DNA of 38,284 nt from Bacteroidales bacterium (GTDB lineage: Bacteria > Bacteroidota > Bacteroidia > Bacteroidales > JAGOPY01), in NCBI GenBank assembly GCA_023229505.1, contig JALNZD010000040.1, positions 1 through 38,284 on the forward strand, in the 5' to 3' direction. Positions 29,571-38,198 of the stretch are shown piece after piece. How positions within the stretch are numbered: the stretch's first letter is position 1; the number at the start of each line of letters is the position of its first letter. The notes beneath the pieces were generated by a model that saw only the letters and a list, made by a program, of their open reading frames with translations, made no database searches and was not told where the DNA came from. The position numbers were made by a program, and so were the translations under genes.

Positions 29571-31547
29571 TTATTGCTTATGAGATTCCGGAAACCGGTT
29601 GATCCTGAACCGGCTTTTGAATTCATTGATCATTTCCTCGGATTCGAGCGGGACTTTTTCAACCAGCACACTGCTGCTGTCAAGCCCGAAGGCTTTTACA
29701 TCAGAAATGCCGATTCTCTTTATGATGTTATAGATATTCATAATGAATTGGTCAAAAGTGTGGAAATCAAAATCATAGTTTTGGATACGGTCGATCAGAA
29801 CAAACCGGAAATCACCGGGTATATGATGTTTTCTGAGTGATTGATAATTGCTGGTGATATCTAACTCGCCGCTCTCTTTCAGATCCTCAATAACTTCTCG
29901 AAAGAAAAGATTTAATCTTGGTTGGACTTTAAATCCAACGACAAATTCCACACGTGTCAGTACATCAGGGATCAGATTATCTACTTTATACTCAAGTTTG
30001 AAAGGTTCTTCCACAATGTGCAGGTGCAACAGCCAGTAATGGTCAGCACGTTTCGGTTGCTTCTGGAATATGGAATATAGGATTTTTGATTCCACATCTG
30101 TTTTATAATCCGCCCTGGTTAGATAAACAAGGTTAGTAGCAATTTTAGGAACTGTGACATCGTTTCGGAGATCCTTCAATATATCGGTATAATTGATGAT
30201 TTTCTTGAAAAAAAGAAATCTTTTTTTGAGTTGCCTCCCCCTGTACCAGGTGTACATGATAGAAAAGAGCAGGCAGGTGAGCAGCAGCGTAAACCAACCG
30301 CCATAGCTGAATTTGTGCAGGTTTGCCACAAGGAATGAACCTTCGATGGTCAGGTACATGACCAGGAAGCCAATAATCAGAATTTTGGGCCTGTGTATCT
30401 TCATCAGGTAGAAGACCATAAGCAGGGTGGTCATCAGCATGGTGATAGTGATGGCCAGGCCATATGCGGCCTCCATGTTGGAAGATTCCCTGAAATACAG
30501 GATGACAAAACAACAGGCAAAGAAAAGAAACCAGTTGATCATGGAAATATACATCTGTCCCCGGTATACAGAAGGATAAGTGATCTTGACCCTCGGCCAG
30601 AAATTCAATGAGATGGCTTCGCTGAGGATGGTGTATGACCCTGAGATCAGCGCCTGGCTGGCAATGATGGCGGCGAATGTTGCAATGATAATGCCTGGCA
30701 ACAGGAACCAGGCAGGCATGATGCCGAAAAACGGGTTAATGCCGGAGGAAAGTACATCCGGATTATGTAATAACCATGCCCCTTGTCCAAGATAATTTAA
30801 TATGAGAGCGGATTTGACGAAGATCCAGGAAATCCTTATATTATGAAGACCGCAATGTCCCAGGTCGGAATAAAGGGCTTCAGCACCGGTAGTACAAAGA
30901 AAGACTGCACCCAGCAGCAAAAACCCTCCCGGATAATTCATCAGCAATTTAATTCCATATACCGGGTTAAACGCTTTAAGAACGGCAGGATAATCAAAGA
31001 TATGGCTTAATCCAAGTATTGCCAGCATCAGGAACCAGATCAGCATCATAGGCCCGAATGTTTTCCCTATAGAAGAAGTCCCGAATTGTTGTATAATAAA
31101 CAGCAGGGCGATGATGACGAGGGCGATCGGAAGAACCTGGACTTGCGGACTGATCATTCGGAGACCTTCAACAGAGGAAACAACGGTAATGGAAGGAGTG
31201 ATCACCCCATCAGCAAGCAGCGCGGCCGCTCCAATGATAGCCGGAACGAAAATCCAGCGCTTTTTTTTACGTATCTGGGCATAGAGGGCTAAGATTCCGC
31301 CTTCCCCGTGATTATCTGCTTTAAGAGTGATAAAAATATATTTCAGGGTGGTTTGCAGTGTAAGCGTCCAGATGATGCATGAAAGTGCCCCAAGGATGTA
31401 TCCTTCATCGATGGTCGTCCTGGCACCGGCGACAATGGCTTTCATCACATAGAGGGGGGATGTGCCGATATCTCCGTAAACGATGCCAAATGTAATGATG
31501 AGACCGGAAAGGCTGAGTCCGGATATCTGTGCTGTTTTCTTTTTCAC
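29571..31547 (-). CDS. kup: Kup-type potassium uptake transporter
   Basis: The 658-residue protein is full length for KUP/HAK/KT transporters. VYGDIGTSPLYVMKA near residue 25 is the family signature, GEGGILALYAQIRKK follows helix two, and twelve membrane segments are spread over the first 430 residues. The C-terminal 220 residues are cytosolic (RADHYWLLHLHIVEEPF). It takes up potassium with protons across the inner membrane. It is followed by the UMF1 transporter gene. A minus-strand TACCTTTG at 31574-31581 is a perfect -7 box directly upstream, without a clear -33. Confidence 0.95.
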   Translation of the reverse strand: MKKKTAQISGLSLSGLIITFGIVYGDIGTSPLYVMKAIVAGARTTIDEGYILGALSCIIWTLTLQTTLKYIFITLKADNHGEGGILALYAQIRKKKRWIFVPAIIGAAALLADGVITPSITVVSSVEGLRMISPQVQVLPIALVIIALLFIIQQFGTSSIGKTFGPMMLIWFLMLAILGLSHIFDYPAVLKAFNPVYGIKLLMNYPGGFLLLGAVFLCTTGAEALYSDLGHCGLHNIRISWIFVKSALILNYLGQGAWLLHNPDVLSSGINPFFGIMPAWFLLPGIIIATFAAIIASQALISGSYTILSEAISLNFWPRVKITYPSVYRGQMYISMINWFLFFACCFVILYFRESSNMEAAYGLAITITMLMTTLLMVFYLMKIHRPKILIIGFLVMYLTIEGSFLVANLHKFSYGGWFTLLLTCLLFSIMYTWYRGRQLKKRFLFFKKIINYTDILKDLRNDVTVPKIATNLVYLTRADYKTDVESKILYSIFQKQPKRADHYWLLHLHIVEEPFKLEYKVDNLIPDVLTRVEFVVGFKVQPRLNLFFREVIEDLKESGELDITSNYQSLRKHHIPGDFRFVLIDRIQNYDFDFHTFDQFIMNIYNIIKRIGISDVKAFGLDSSSVLVEKVPLESEEMINEFKSRFRINRFPESHKQ

Positions 31548-31573
31548 TGGTTTACACAGAAGAAAATTAGCGG

Positions 31574-31581
31574 CAAAGGTA
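31574..31581 (-). promoter_or_regulatory. Promoter -7 box of kup
   Basis: TACCTTTG on the minus strand matches TAnnTTTG fully, 27 bp before the start at 31547. No TTTG is found at the -33 distance. Confidence 0.45.
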
Positions 31582-31777
31582 TGTAAAAAAAGAGGGAAAT
31601 TACTGCGTCTTTACCTCCGTCTGCGGGATTATAAGCTGAAACCCCTTTCAGTATTTGTATAATATTGTTAATCAATATATTAAAAAATATTTTAAAAATA
31701 TTTCATTTTGACCGGGTATATTTTCAAAAAAACCGGATAAACATATGGTTGGGTTTATGGGAGTTTTTTCCATGATT

Positions 31778-31820
31778 GGCTGCAGGGCGTTAAAAAACCT
31801 GGCGTGTTTGCCCTGCGGCC
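31778..31820. terminator. Possible 3'-end hairpin after xseB
   Basis: Arms GGCTGCAGGGC (31778-31788) and GCCCTGCGGCC (31810-31820) pair with one G-T wobble around a 21-base loop. The hairpin lies 8 bp beyond the xseB stop on the minus strand. A T-run follows only on the plus strand, where no gene ends, so classical intrinsic termination of xseB is not well supported. Confidence 0.35.
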
Positions 31821-31828
31821 TTCTTTTT

Positions 31829-32026
31829 TTATTCCTTAATCTCCCCTAAGATCTTATTCACATCATCTTCAGTTGATATGAGTTTTGTTTTGCAAATCCT
31901 GATTAATTCTGCCGCCCTTTTGACTTTTTCAGAAAGCGTGTCGATGGTAATCTCTCCTCGTTCGATTTCCGATACAATTGTTTCCAGTTCGCTGATAGCT
32001 TCCGTATAACTGATCTTCTTCTCCAT
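31829..32026 (-). CDS. xseB: Exodeoxyribonuclease VII small subunit
   Basis: The 65-residue protein is the normal size for XseB and is mostly two helices with the family pattern SYTEAISELETIVSEIERGEITIDTL. The frame is open to 32107 but the start at 32026 is chosen because it begins the conserved region and lies one base after the xseA stop. Several small subunits bind one XseA to form the exonuclease that degrades single-stranded DNA from both ends. It is cotranscribed with xseA. Confidence 0.92.
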   Translation of the reverse strand: MEKKISYTEAISELETIVSEIERGEITIDTLSEKVKRAAELIRICKTKLISTEDDVNKILGEIKE

Positions 32027-32027
32027 A

Positions 32028-33284
32028 TTATTCCTTTTTTGATTTGATTTCACTGTTAATTTCACCCTTATACAGCCGGGTGGTAATGATTTCTCCGGGA
32101 TTGACACTTGCCGTATCCGTCAGGGGTTTTCCACCATGATAAGTGATGCTGTAACCCCTTCTCAGAATATTTCGCGGATCGAGCAGGTGTACCTGTTGAT
32201 CCAACTTATCTATGACAACCTGTTGGTGGGTCAGCAACTGATGTACCCGCATAGCAAACCATTCCGATCTGTTTTTCAGGTCAATCCCCTTTTCCCTGAG
32301 CAGTAATCCAGGTTTAAAACGCAGCCTTAATTTCCCCCACCCCCTCTTCTCCTCTTCCAGCAATTTCTCGCATAAAGTGATGATTTTCAGGCTACTCTTC
32401 TCCAACCTTGCTGAAAAGTTATGAAAGTGCTGGATCAGGAAGTAAGCCACATCGGTCGGGGTAATTTTATTCTGGCCCACGATCATTTCGACAACCGTTT
32501 CATTGGTGGAATGGCCTATGCCGGTCAGCACAGGCAGCCGACATAATGCCACTTCTTTCGCCAGGAGGTAGTTGTCGTAACAATTCAGCCCGACATCCCC
32601 GCCGCCGCCCCGGATAATGGCTACAACATCGAAATATTCTGCTACCCGGTCGATTCTGCGCAACTGGCTGATGATCGAATCCACAGCTTTATCTCCCTGC
32701 AATAATGCCGGGAAAAGGATGCAGGAGAATGAATAGCCCCAGGGATTATTTTCAAGAATATTGATGAAATCAGAAAAGCCTTTACTGGTATTGACCGATA
32801 TGATGGCAATCAGCTTTGGAAGCAAAGGCATTGGAAGCTGATGGTTGCGTTCGAACAAACCTTCATTTTTCAACCTGATTATTGTTTCCATCTTTTCCCT
32901 GGCCATTTCACCAAGGGTGTACGACGGGTCGATATCGCTGATCTGCAGCGAAAGACCATATACGGGGTGATATTTAACCAATGCCCGGAAAAGGATCTGA
33001 ATGCCTTCTTTCAGCGGCTCCTTGGTTACCTGTAGGAATTTCTGGTTGATCCGCTGGAAGTCATTGGCCCAGATATTTCCACGGATTTCAGCCTTGATCA
33101 TGCCTTTTTCCTTTTCAACCAATGATGGATAACAATGGCCGCTTCCGGGATAATGGTTCAGTTTAGCCAGTTCAGCCTTGATCCAGAAAGAGTTCGGGAA
33201 GCTTTCATCGAAAACCCTTGCAATTCCTGCGGTTAGCTGGGAAAGGGTAAGCACTTCAGGCTGATATGGGATTCCAGGTTCCAA
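32028..33284 (-). CDS. xseA: Exodeoxyribonuclease VII large subunit
   Basis: The 418-residue protein has an N-terminal OB fold (SFWIKAELAKLNHYPGSGHCYPSL, GNIWANDF) and the catalytic core with VVAIIRGGGGDVGLNCYDNY and LPVLTGIGHSTNETVVEM, motifs diagnostic for XseA, followed by a coiled region and a C-terminal NILRRGYSITYHGG tail. It is somewhat shorter in the coiled part than the E. coli protein of 456 residues. It acts in DNA repair with xseB. Confidence 0.95.
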   Translation of the reverse strand: MEPGIPYQPEVLTLSQLTAGIARVFDESFPNSFWIKAELAKLNHYPGSGHCYPSLVEKEKGMIKAEIRGNIWANDFQRINQKFLQVTKEPLKEGIQILFRALVKYHPVYGLSLQISDIDPSYTLGEMAREKMETIIRLKNEGLFERNHQLPMPLLPKLIAIISVNTSKGFSDFINILENNPWGYSFSCILFPALLQGDKAVDSIISQLRRIDRVAEYFDVVAIIRGGGGDVGLNCYDNYLLAKEVALCRLPVLTGIGHSTNETVVEMIVGQNKITPTDVAYFLIQHFHNFSARLEKSSLKIITLCEKLLEEEKRGWGKLRLRFKPGLLLREKGIDLKNRSEWFAMRVHQLLTHQQVVIDKLDQQVHLLDPRNILRRGYSITYHGGKPLTDTASVNPGEIITTRLYKGEINSEIKSKKE

Positions 33285-33310
33285 TTTTCAATTTTCAATT
33301 TTCAAATTTA
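33282..33310. repeat. CAATTTT heptamer tract with minus-strand -7 box
   Basis: CAATTTT is repeated three times (33282-33302). On the minus strand TAAATTTG (33303-33310) fits TAnnTTTG and could drive xseA, so the heptamer tract would be in the xseA leader. No TTTG -33 box is present. Confidence 0.45.
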
Positions 33311-33386
33311 TAACTAAAAACTGCCCGTTCGCCGATTTTCATCCCCCGTTCACCGATTTCCCCTTTCCTGTCCCTTTTCCCCGTTT

Positions 33387-33394
33387 TATTTTTG
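33387..33394 (+). promoter_or_regulatory. Promoter -7 box of the LiaF-like/LytTR operon
   Basis: TATTTTTG matches TAnnTTTG fully. It overlaps the earliest possible start codon (TTG at 33392), which argues that translation begins later, at 33407 or, more likely, 33443. No good -33 box is seen in the C-rich upstream sequence. Confidence 0.45.
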
Positions 33395-33442
33395 CTTCAT
33401 CAATTCATGAACAAAATGTTAAACTTTAATAACAATACTGAA

Positions 33443-34159
33443 ATGGAACAGAATGAAAACACTACCGTCAGACACGGTATGCAAAGAAAATCGCTTGTAT
33501 TCGGCTTACTTGTCCTTGGACTTGGATTTGCCTGGCTTCTTCACAACTTTGGGATGATCGGCGAATCAACCTGGGATATCATTTTCTCCTGGCAGATGCT
33601 GCTGATAGCCATTGGTGTCATCAACGTGGTAAATGATTCCTCCCGCGGCATTGGCTGGATACTGATCGCTATCGGCGGGTTCTTCATGATTTCTGAAGCA
33701 TATGATTTGCCAGCAAGCTTCAGGCATGTCTTCTGGCCTGCGTTGCTTATTGTCATCGGCCTGGTACTGATCTTCGGAACCTCAAAACTTTTCCGCCACC
33801 GTGATTTCACCATCTCAAAAGGTGAAGATTATATAGAAGAAGTAGCCATTTTCGGGGGGCGTGATCGATATGTCAATTCCCTGGCTTTCCGGGGTGGGAA
33901 AATGGTGTCTATCTTTGGGGGATCCAAAGTCGATCTGACCAAGGTTGAACTTGCCCCGGGTAATGTGGAAATCGAGATCGTATCTATCTTTGGTGGCTCA
34001 ACACTGATTGTGCCATCCGACTGGAACGTTAAACTCGAAGTTTTCAATATCTTTGGAGGTTATGGAGATAAACGGGTAAGAGGACAGGTCGATTTCAACA
34101 AAACACTCGTTGTGAGAGGCGTGGCAATCTTTGGTGGTGGAGAGATCAAAAGCAATTGA
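33443..34159 (+). CDS. LiaF-like membrane protein with IFGG repeats
   Basis: With the start at 33443 the protein has 238 residues; Met codons at 33407 and 33416 are alternatives. The first half has four membrane segments (LVFGLLVLGLGFAWLLHNF, WQMLLIAIGVINVV, GWILIAIGGFFMI, WPALLIVIGLVLIF), as in the LiaF transmembrane domain. The second half is a cytosolic beta-helix-like domain in which IFGG occurs five times (VAIFGG, VSIFGG, VSIFGG, FNIFGG, VAIFGG), the LiaF C-terminal domain. In Firmicutes LiaF inhibits the LiaS kinase. Here it is followed after 20 bp by a LytS-type kinase and a LytTR regulator, so it probably senses envelope stress for them. Confidence 0.85.
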   Translation: MEQNENTTVRHGMQRKSLVFGLLVLGLGFAWLLHNFGMIGESTWDIIFSWQMLLIAIGVINVVNDSSRGIGWILIAIGGFFMISEAYDLPASFRHVFWPALLIVIGLVLIFGTSKLFRHRDFTISKGEDYIEEVAIFGGRDRYVNSLAFRGGKMVSIFGGSKVDLTKVELAPGNVEIEIVSIFGGSTLIVPSDWNVKLEVFNIFGGYGDKRVRGQVDFNKTLVVRGVAIFGGGEIKSN

Positions 34160-34179
34160 TCCTGAAATTATAAAGCAAC

Positions 34180-35229
34180 ATGGCCAGGACCATAAAAAAT
34201 CATCTTGAAATCGTTTATATCATTTTGTGGGTGACGCTCAGCGTCATCCACTTTTCCCTTTTATATTATGGCTATGGCCTTGATCCCTGGGTGGCATTTG
34301 CCGACAGCCTGGTTTTTAATTTTCTGTTTGCCCTTATCGGCAGCGGCCTCTGGTTTATGGTCCGCTATTCCGATCTTCAGACTAAAACTATCGGTGAACT
34401 CGCCTTCTATCATCTCTCCGGCGCAGCCGTGACGATCTTTGCCTGGATGATGGCCGGTTACCTCATTCTCAACAACATCTTTACCGACGATCTTTTTTAC
34501 CATGCTTTTCTGAAACAAACCCTTTCGCTCCGGATCATATCCGGCGTAATGTTCTATGCCCTGCTCGTGACCGGGTATTACCTCCTGATCAATTTCCGCG
34601 AACTCAAGGAAAAAAGCCAGCGGGAGGCGCAACTGACGAACCTGCTTAAGGAAGCCGAGCTAAATATGCTTCGCTCCCAGATCCGTCCGCATTTCCTCTT
34701 CAACAGTCTCAATTCTATCAGTTCCCTTACCATGACCAACCCTGACAAAGCCCAGGAAATGGTCATCAAGCTGTCGGAATTCATGCGGTATTCCCTGAAT
34801 TTTCCGGATACCATGATCAGTACCCTTGAAAAAGAATTGCATCATGTGGAATTGTACCTGGATATTGAGAAAGTTCGCTTTGGCAACCGTCTTGCTTTTG
34901 AGAAGCTTATCCAGCCGGAGTCGATAGAGTGGAGCGTACCGGTGATGATCCTTCAGCCTTTGCTGGAGAATTCCGTCAAATATGGGGTTTATGAATCTTC
35001 CGGAACGACAAAGATCAGCCTGGAAGCCTGTTTGGATGATGAAGTGCTGGAAATTAAAATAGGGAACACTTTCGATCCTGAGGCGAAAGTCAAAAAAGGG
35101 ACCGGCACCGGTCTGAAAAACATCAGGGAACGTCTTTTAAATCTATACGGAACAAGCAGTCTGATGAAAATCAATCAATCTGATGATTATTTTGAGGTCA
35201 TTTTAAGAATTCCAAAATATGCACGATAA
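34180..35229 (+). CDS. LytS-type sensor histidine kinase
   Basis: The 349-residue protein has four membrane segments in the first 135 residues and a short cytosolic linker helix (KEKSQREAQLTNLLKEAELN). The His-kinase domain follows, with the phospho-acceptor His171 in QIRPHFLFNSLNSI and the ATP-binding motifs LQPLLENSVKYGV and GTGTGLKNIRERL. It lacks any periplasmic sensor domain, so it probably depends on the LiaF-like partner. Its stop codon lies inside the start region of the response regulator gene (11-bp overlap), indicating coupled translation. Confidence 0.92.
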   Translation: MARTIKNHLEIVYIILWVTLSVIHFSLLYYGYGLDPWVAFADSLVFNFLFALIGSGLWFMVRYSDLQTKTIGELAFYHLSGAAVTIFAWMMAGYLILNNIFTDDLFYHAFLKQTLSLRIISGVMFYALLVTGYYLLINFRELKEKSQREAQLTNLLKEAELNMLRSQIRPHFLFNSLNSISSLTMTNPDKAQEMVIKLSEFMRYSLNFPDTMISTLEKELHHVELYLDIEKVRFGNRLAFEKLIQPESIEWSVPVMILQPLLENSVKYGVYESSGTTKISLEACLDDEVLEIKIGNTFDPEAKVKKGTGTGLKNIRERLLNLYGTSSLMKINQSDDYFEVILRIPKYAR

Positions 35230-35977
35230 AATCCGGGTTTTAATAATTGATGATGAATCCCTCGCCAGGGAATTGGTCAGGAAATATCTTTCGGATAATC
35301 CTGATATCGAAATCCTCGGGGAATGTGAAAACGGCTTCGATGCCCTGAAAGCCATCCGGGAACTCAAGCCCGACCTGCTTTTCCTCGATATACAAATGCC
35401 CAGGATCGACGGCTTTGAATTGCTCGAAGTGCTCGATCCGCAGCCGGAAATCATCTTTACCACTGCTTTCGACCAATACGCCATCAGGGCATTTGAAATG
35501 AATGCGGTGGATTATCTCCTCAAACCCTTTTCGAAAACCCGCCTGGAACAAGCTGTGGAAAAAGCCCGCGGAAGGATTTTATCAACGCCGGATGCTTCTT
35601 CAGCCGGGCCATCTATCCAAAAATTGCAGCAGCAAATCGATAATGACAAAAAGATCATCGAGCGGGTTGTAACCAGGATGGGATCAAAAATCACAGTCAT
35701 ACCTGTCGATAAGATATGGTATATCGAAGCAGCGGATGATTATGTGATGATCTGGTCCGAATCGGGAAATCATCTGAAAGAAAAGACGATGAAGTATTTT
35801 GAGGAGCATTTGCCCGAGGGGCAATTTATCCGCACCCACCGGAGCCACATCATTAACATTTCCCAGGTTGTATCATTGGAGCTTTACAGTAAAGATTCCT
35901 ATATCGCCATCATGAAATCAGGAGCTAAGCTCAAGGTTAGCGCGGAGGGGTACAGGCGGCTCAAAGAGAAGTTTTGA
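35219..35977 (+). CDS. LytTR-family response regulator
   Basis: The 252-residue protein has a receiver domain (residues 1-120) with acidic pocket D11/D12 and phospho-acceptor Asp57 in LLFLDIQMP, and Thr/Lys switch residues in IIFTTAF and LLKPFSK. The LytTR DNA-binding domain follows at about 150-250, with IWYIEAADDYVMIW and FIRTHRSHIINISQV. It is the cognate partner of the kinase at 34180. It may activate its own operon and other envelope genes. LytTR target sites were not looked for beyond the immediate promoter. Confidence 0.92.
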   Translation: MHDKIRVLIIDDESLARELVRKYLSDNPDIEILGECENGFDALKAIRELKPDLLFLDIQMPRIDGFELLEVLDPQPEIIFTTAFDQYAIRAFEMNAVDYLLKPFSKTRLEQAVEKARGRILSTPDASSAGPSIQKLQQQIDNDKKIIERVVTRMGSKITVIPVDKIWYIEAADDYVMIWSESGNHLKEKTMKYFEEHLPEGQFIRTHRSHIINISQVVSLELYSKDSYIAIMKSGAKLKVSAEGYRRLKEKF

Positions 35978-35995
35978 ACTTTAAACTAAAAGGTT

Positions 35996-36823
35996 GTGTC
36001 ATTCTTCCAGGTCATAAGTTTCGCCCTCGTCCTGCTCGTGCTCATCCTCCTGGTGCGCTATGTGTGGGGTATTTTCTTCGATAAAAATTACCAGCCTGTG
36101 GAATGGGAAAATCAACGGAAACAGGGGATTATTGGCAAAGAGCTGATCCGGCTGGAACGAAATTATCCGGATAAAGTGCGGTTTTTTAACTGGTGGTTCC
36201 AGGTTGAGCGGCTGAAGAGGGATGGAGTCCCGGGAGATTTTGCCGAGCTAGGTGTTTACAAAGGCGAAAGCGCGAAGATTTTACATCAGATGGATCCCTC
36301 CAGGAAATTCCATCTCTACGACACGTTTGCAGGGTTTAAAGAAGAAGATCTGAAACATGAAACCGGCGAAGCCGCCACTTATACCACGCGCAATTTTGCT
36401 GATACGAGCCTGGAAGCAGCACGAAGAAACATTGCAGGGAATGAAAATTTGGTGTTTCATCCGGGGCGGTTTCCTGAGTCGACAGGAACAAGTTCCCAGT
36501 TCCCAGTTCCCAGTTCCCAGGCTCTTATGGGAAACGGTCTTGCGAACTGCGAACTGCGAACTGCGAACTACGAACTGGCCTTCGCCCTCGTCAACCTTGA
36601 TGTCGACTTATACAAACCCACCAAAGCCGGACTGGAATATTTTTATCCGCTTCTCTCACCCGGAGGGGTCATCATCATACATGATTATACCTATAAGTGG
36701 CCCGGCATCAAAAAGGCTGTCGATGAATTCGCATCCACTATCCCTGAAGTACTGGTTATGGTGCCAGACATGGAAGGGAGTGTGATGATCATAAAATCCC
36801 AAACAAAAGCTGTTACCATATAA
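35996..36823 (+). CDS. TylF-like methyltransferase with heptamer repeat inserted in frame
   Basis: The 275-residue protein (GTG start, 18 bp after the regulator) has an N-terminal membrane helix (residues 4-25) and a TylF/MycF-type SAM-dependent methyltransferase domain: GDFAELGVYKGESA is the SAM-binding loop, FHLYDTFAGF the second strand, FALVNLDVDLYKPT the metal-binding strand, and GGVIIIHDYTYKWPG the following loop. Residues about 163-194 are unlike the family. They are encoded by (GTTCCCA)x4 and (TGCGAAC)x4-5 at 36492-36575, giving the odd peptide periods SSQFPVP and CELRTAN. The tracts are imperfect inverted repeats of each other. The frame remains open and the core motifs are intact, so the protein may still fold. 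Substrate is unknown. Confidence 0.82.
   Translation: MSFFQVISFALVLLVLILLVRYVWGIFFDKNYQPVEWENQRKQGIIGKELIRLERNYPDKVRFFNWWFQVERLKRDGVPGDFAELGVYKGESAKILHQMDPSRKFHLYDTFAGFKEEDLKHETGEAATYTTRNFADTSLEAARRNIAGNENLVFHPGRFPESTGTSSQFPVPSSQALMGNGLANCELRTANYELAFALVNLDVDLYKPTKAGLEYFYPLLSPGGVIIIHDYTYKWPGIKKAVDEFASTIPEVLVMVPDMEGSVMIIKSQTKAVTI
36492..36577. repeat. Inverted heptamer repeat inside a coding sequence
   Basis: GTTCCCA is repeated four times (36492-36519) and TGCGAAC four times plus one variant (36541-36575). The reverse complement of the first unit, TGGGAAC, differs from the second unit by one base, so the two tracts can pair with one mismatch per seven bases around a 21-base loop. Confidence 0.9.
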
Positions 36824-36849
36824 ACGCTCAAACCACCTGCCAGGCAAAA

Positions 36850-37737
36850 ATGGATCTAAAACCGGTCATACAAATTCAGGGACTCTCCAAATTCTACGGA
36901 AAAATTACCGGTGTTCAGAATATTTCATTTGATGTTCACCAGGGTGAGGTTTTCGGTTTTCTGGGCCCCAATGGTGCAGGAAAAACCACGACCATCCGCC
37001 TGATACTTGACCTGCTCAGGCCTTCGGCAGGCACTATTGAAATTTTTGGCATAAACCTGGCTCAGAACTCTTTTGAAATTCGCCGCAGATGCGGATACCT
37101 TCCCGGTAGTTTTTCCGCATACGGCAACCTGAACGGAATGGAATTCCTTCATCTGTGTGCAGACCTCAGGAATATTCCCCGGAAGGTCGATCCGAAATTG
37201 CTTGACAGGTTTGGGCTATCAGGCAAAAACCTGGAACAGAAAATCAAGTACCTTTCTCATGGCACATTACAGAAATTAGGTATTATCCAGGCATTTTTCC
37301 ACCATCCCGAATTACTGATCCTCGATGAGCCCACCACCGGACTGGATCCCCTGATGCAGGAAGCTTTCTACGATCTTCTTAAGGAGCAAATGAATAAAGG
37401 GTGCACGATCTTTTTTTCTTCCCACAACCTGGCAGAAGTTGAAAGGATCTGCCACCGGCTGGCGATCATCAGGAAAGGCGAAATAGAAAGGGTGGATTCG
37501 ATAGAAAGTCTCAGAAAAATGCTGAAAAAAAGGCTCCGGTTTACCCTTTCACAGCCCGCAGGAGATTTCATGCTGCCCGGTGCGGAGTTCTGTTCCCGGC
37601 AAGACCTTACCTATGAGTATTTGATTCATGGCGATATCCGGATGATATTAAAGAAACTGGCAGAATTGCCGCCATTCTTGCCCAATTGCCGGAAGCGATG
37701 CGGGTCTTTCTCCAGGAGAGCTTTTTCAGCACCCTGA
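36850..37737 (+). CDS. ABC transporter ATP-binding protein, C-terminus damaged
   Basis: The 295-residue protein has the complete ATPase core: Walker A GPNGAGKTT, signature YLSHGTLQKLG (Ser-His-Gly in place of LSGGQ), Walker B LLILDEPTTGLD and the switch SSHNLAEVE. Its C-terminal domain reads normally to GDIRMILKKLAELP, then changes to a basic, Cys-containing tail (NCRKRCGSFSRRAF) unlike the usual 'LEEIF..YY' end. The tail is produced by reading into the permease gene in the wrong frame. It is the fifth gene of the operon beginning at 33443, with a 26-bp gap to the methyltransferase gene. Export of a lipid, peptide or drug is the usual role of such ABC-2 systems. Confidence 0.8.
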   Translation: MDLKPVIQIQGLSKFYGKITGVQNISFDVHQGEVFGFLGPNGAGKTTTIRLILDLLRPSAGTIEIFGINLAQNSFEIRRRCGYLPGSFSAYGNLNGMEFLHLCADLRNIPRKVDPKLLDRFGLSGKNLEQKIKYLSHGTLQKLGIIQAFFHHPELLILDEPTTGLDPLMQEAFYDLLKEQMNKGCTIFFSSHNLAEVERICHRLAIIRKGEIERVDSIESLRKMLKKRLRFTLSQPAGDFMLPGAEFCSRQDLTYEYLIHGDIRMILKKLAELPPFLPNCRKRCGSFSRRAFSAP

Positions 37738-38198
37738 CCTATGACGGGGCGGCAGTATTTAGGTTCAACCACCCCCTTGTCCTGGCCTTGCTTGTCATTA
37801 CGGCCGTTAACATCACGGTTCATCATATAACGCGGGAACTTGATTCAGGAACCCTGGAACTGCTTTTAGCACATCCTTTTAAACGCAGCGCCTTCCTCCT
37901 ATCTTTATGGCTTTCCGGCAGTCTGATCCTGTTGCTCATCATTGTTGCTGCCATGATTGGATCACTCACATCGTTTATCCTTTTTCATCACCTGACGAGT
38001 GACATTTTTATCCATATAGTTCAGATCAGTATCAACCTCTGGCTTTTAATCGTCCTGATATTCAGTTATACCACACTGATTGCCGTATTTGGGAAAATGG
38101 GAAGCAAGGCCGGCAATTTCAGCGCCATCATAACACTTGTGTTCTACCTGTTAAGTTTTCCCGACTTTGACACTTGTTTGTCTTTTTTAACTATTTGA
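37653..38198 (+). pseudogene. ABC-2 type permease, lacking N-terminus and C-terminus
   Basis: The frame gives ETGRIAAILAQLPEAMRVFL and then five or so membrane segments typical of ABC-2 permeases, including HHITRELDSGTLELLLAHPFKRSAF (in pieces), the usual 'GTLELLLA.P..R' motif. The expected first 50 or so residues with membrane helix one are absent: the frame begins within the ATPase gene and has only a TTG (37686) as a possible start. The end is also abnormal, with FYLLSF followed by PDFDTCLSFLTI and a stop, whereas the family goes on for another 60-80 residues. A deletion that joined ATPase and permease out of frame explains the 5' side. The transporter is probably inactive. Confidence 0.7.

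Noticed and set aside
31778..31820. Strong intrinsic terminator for xseAB
   Set aside because: The hairpin is real, but the T-run lies on the plus-strand side; on the transcribed strand no U-tract follows.
36492..36577. CRISPR-like array
   Set aside because: Units are 7 bp in direct tandem without spacers, lie in a coding frame, and there are no cas genes.
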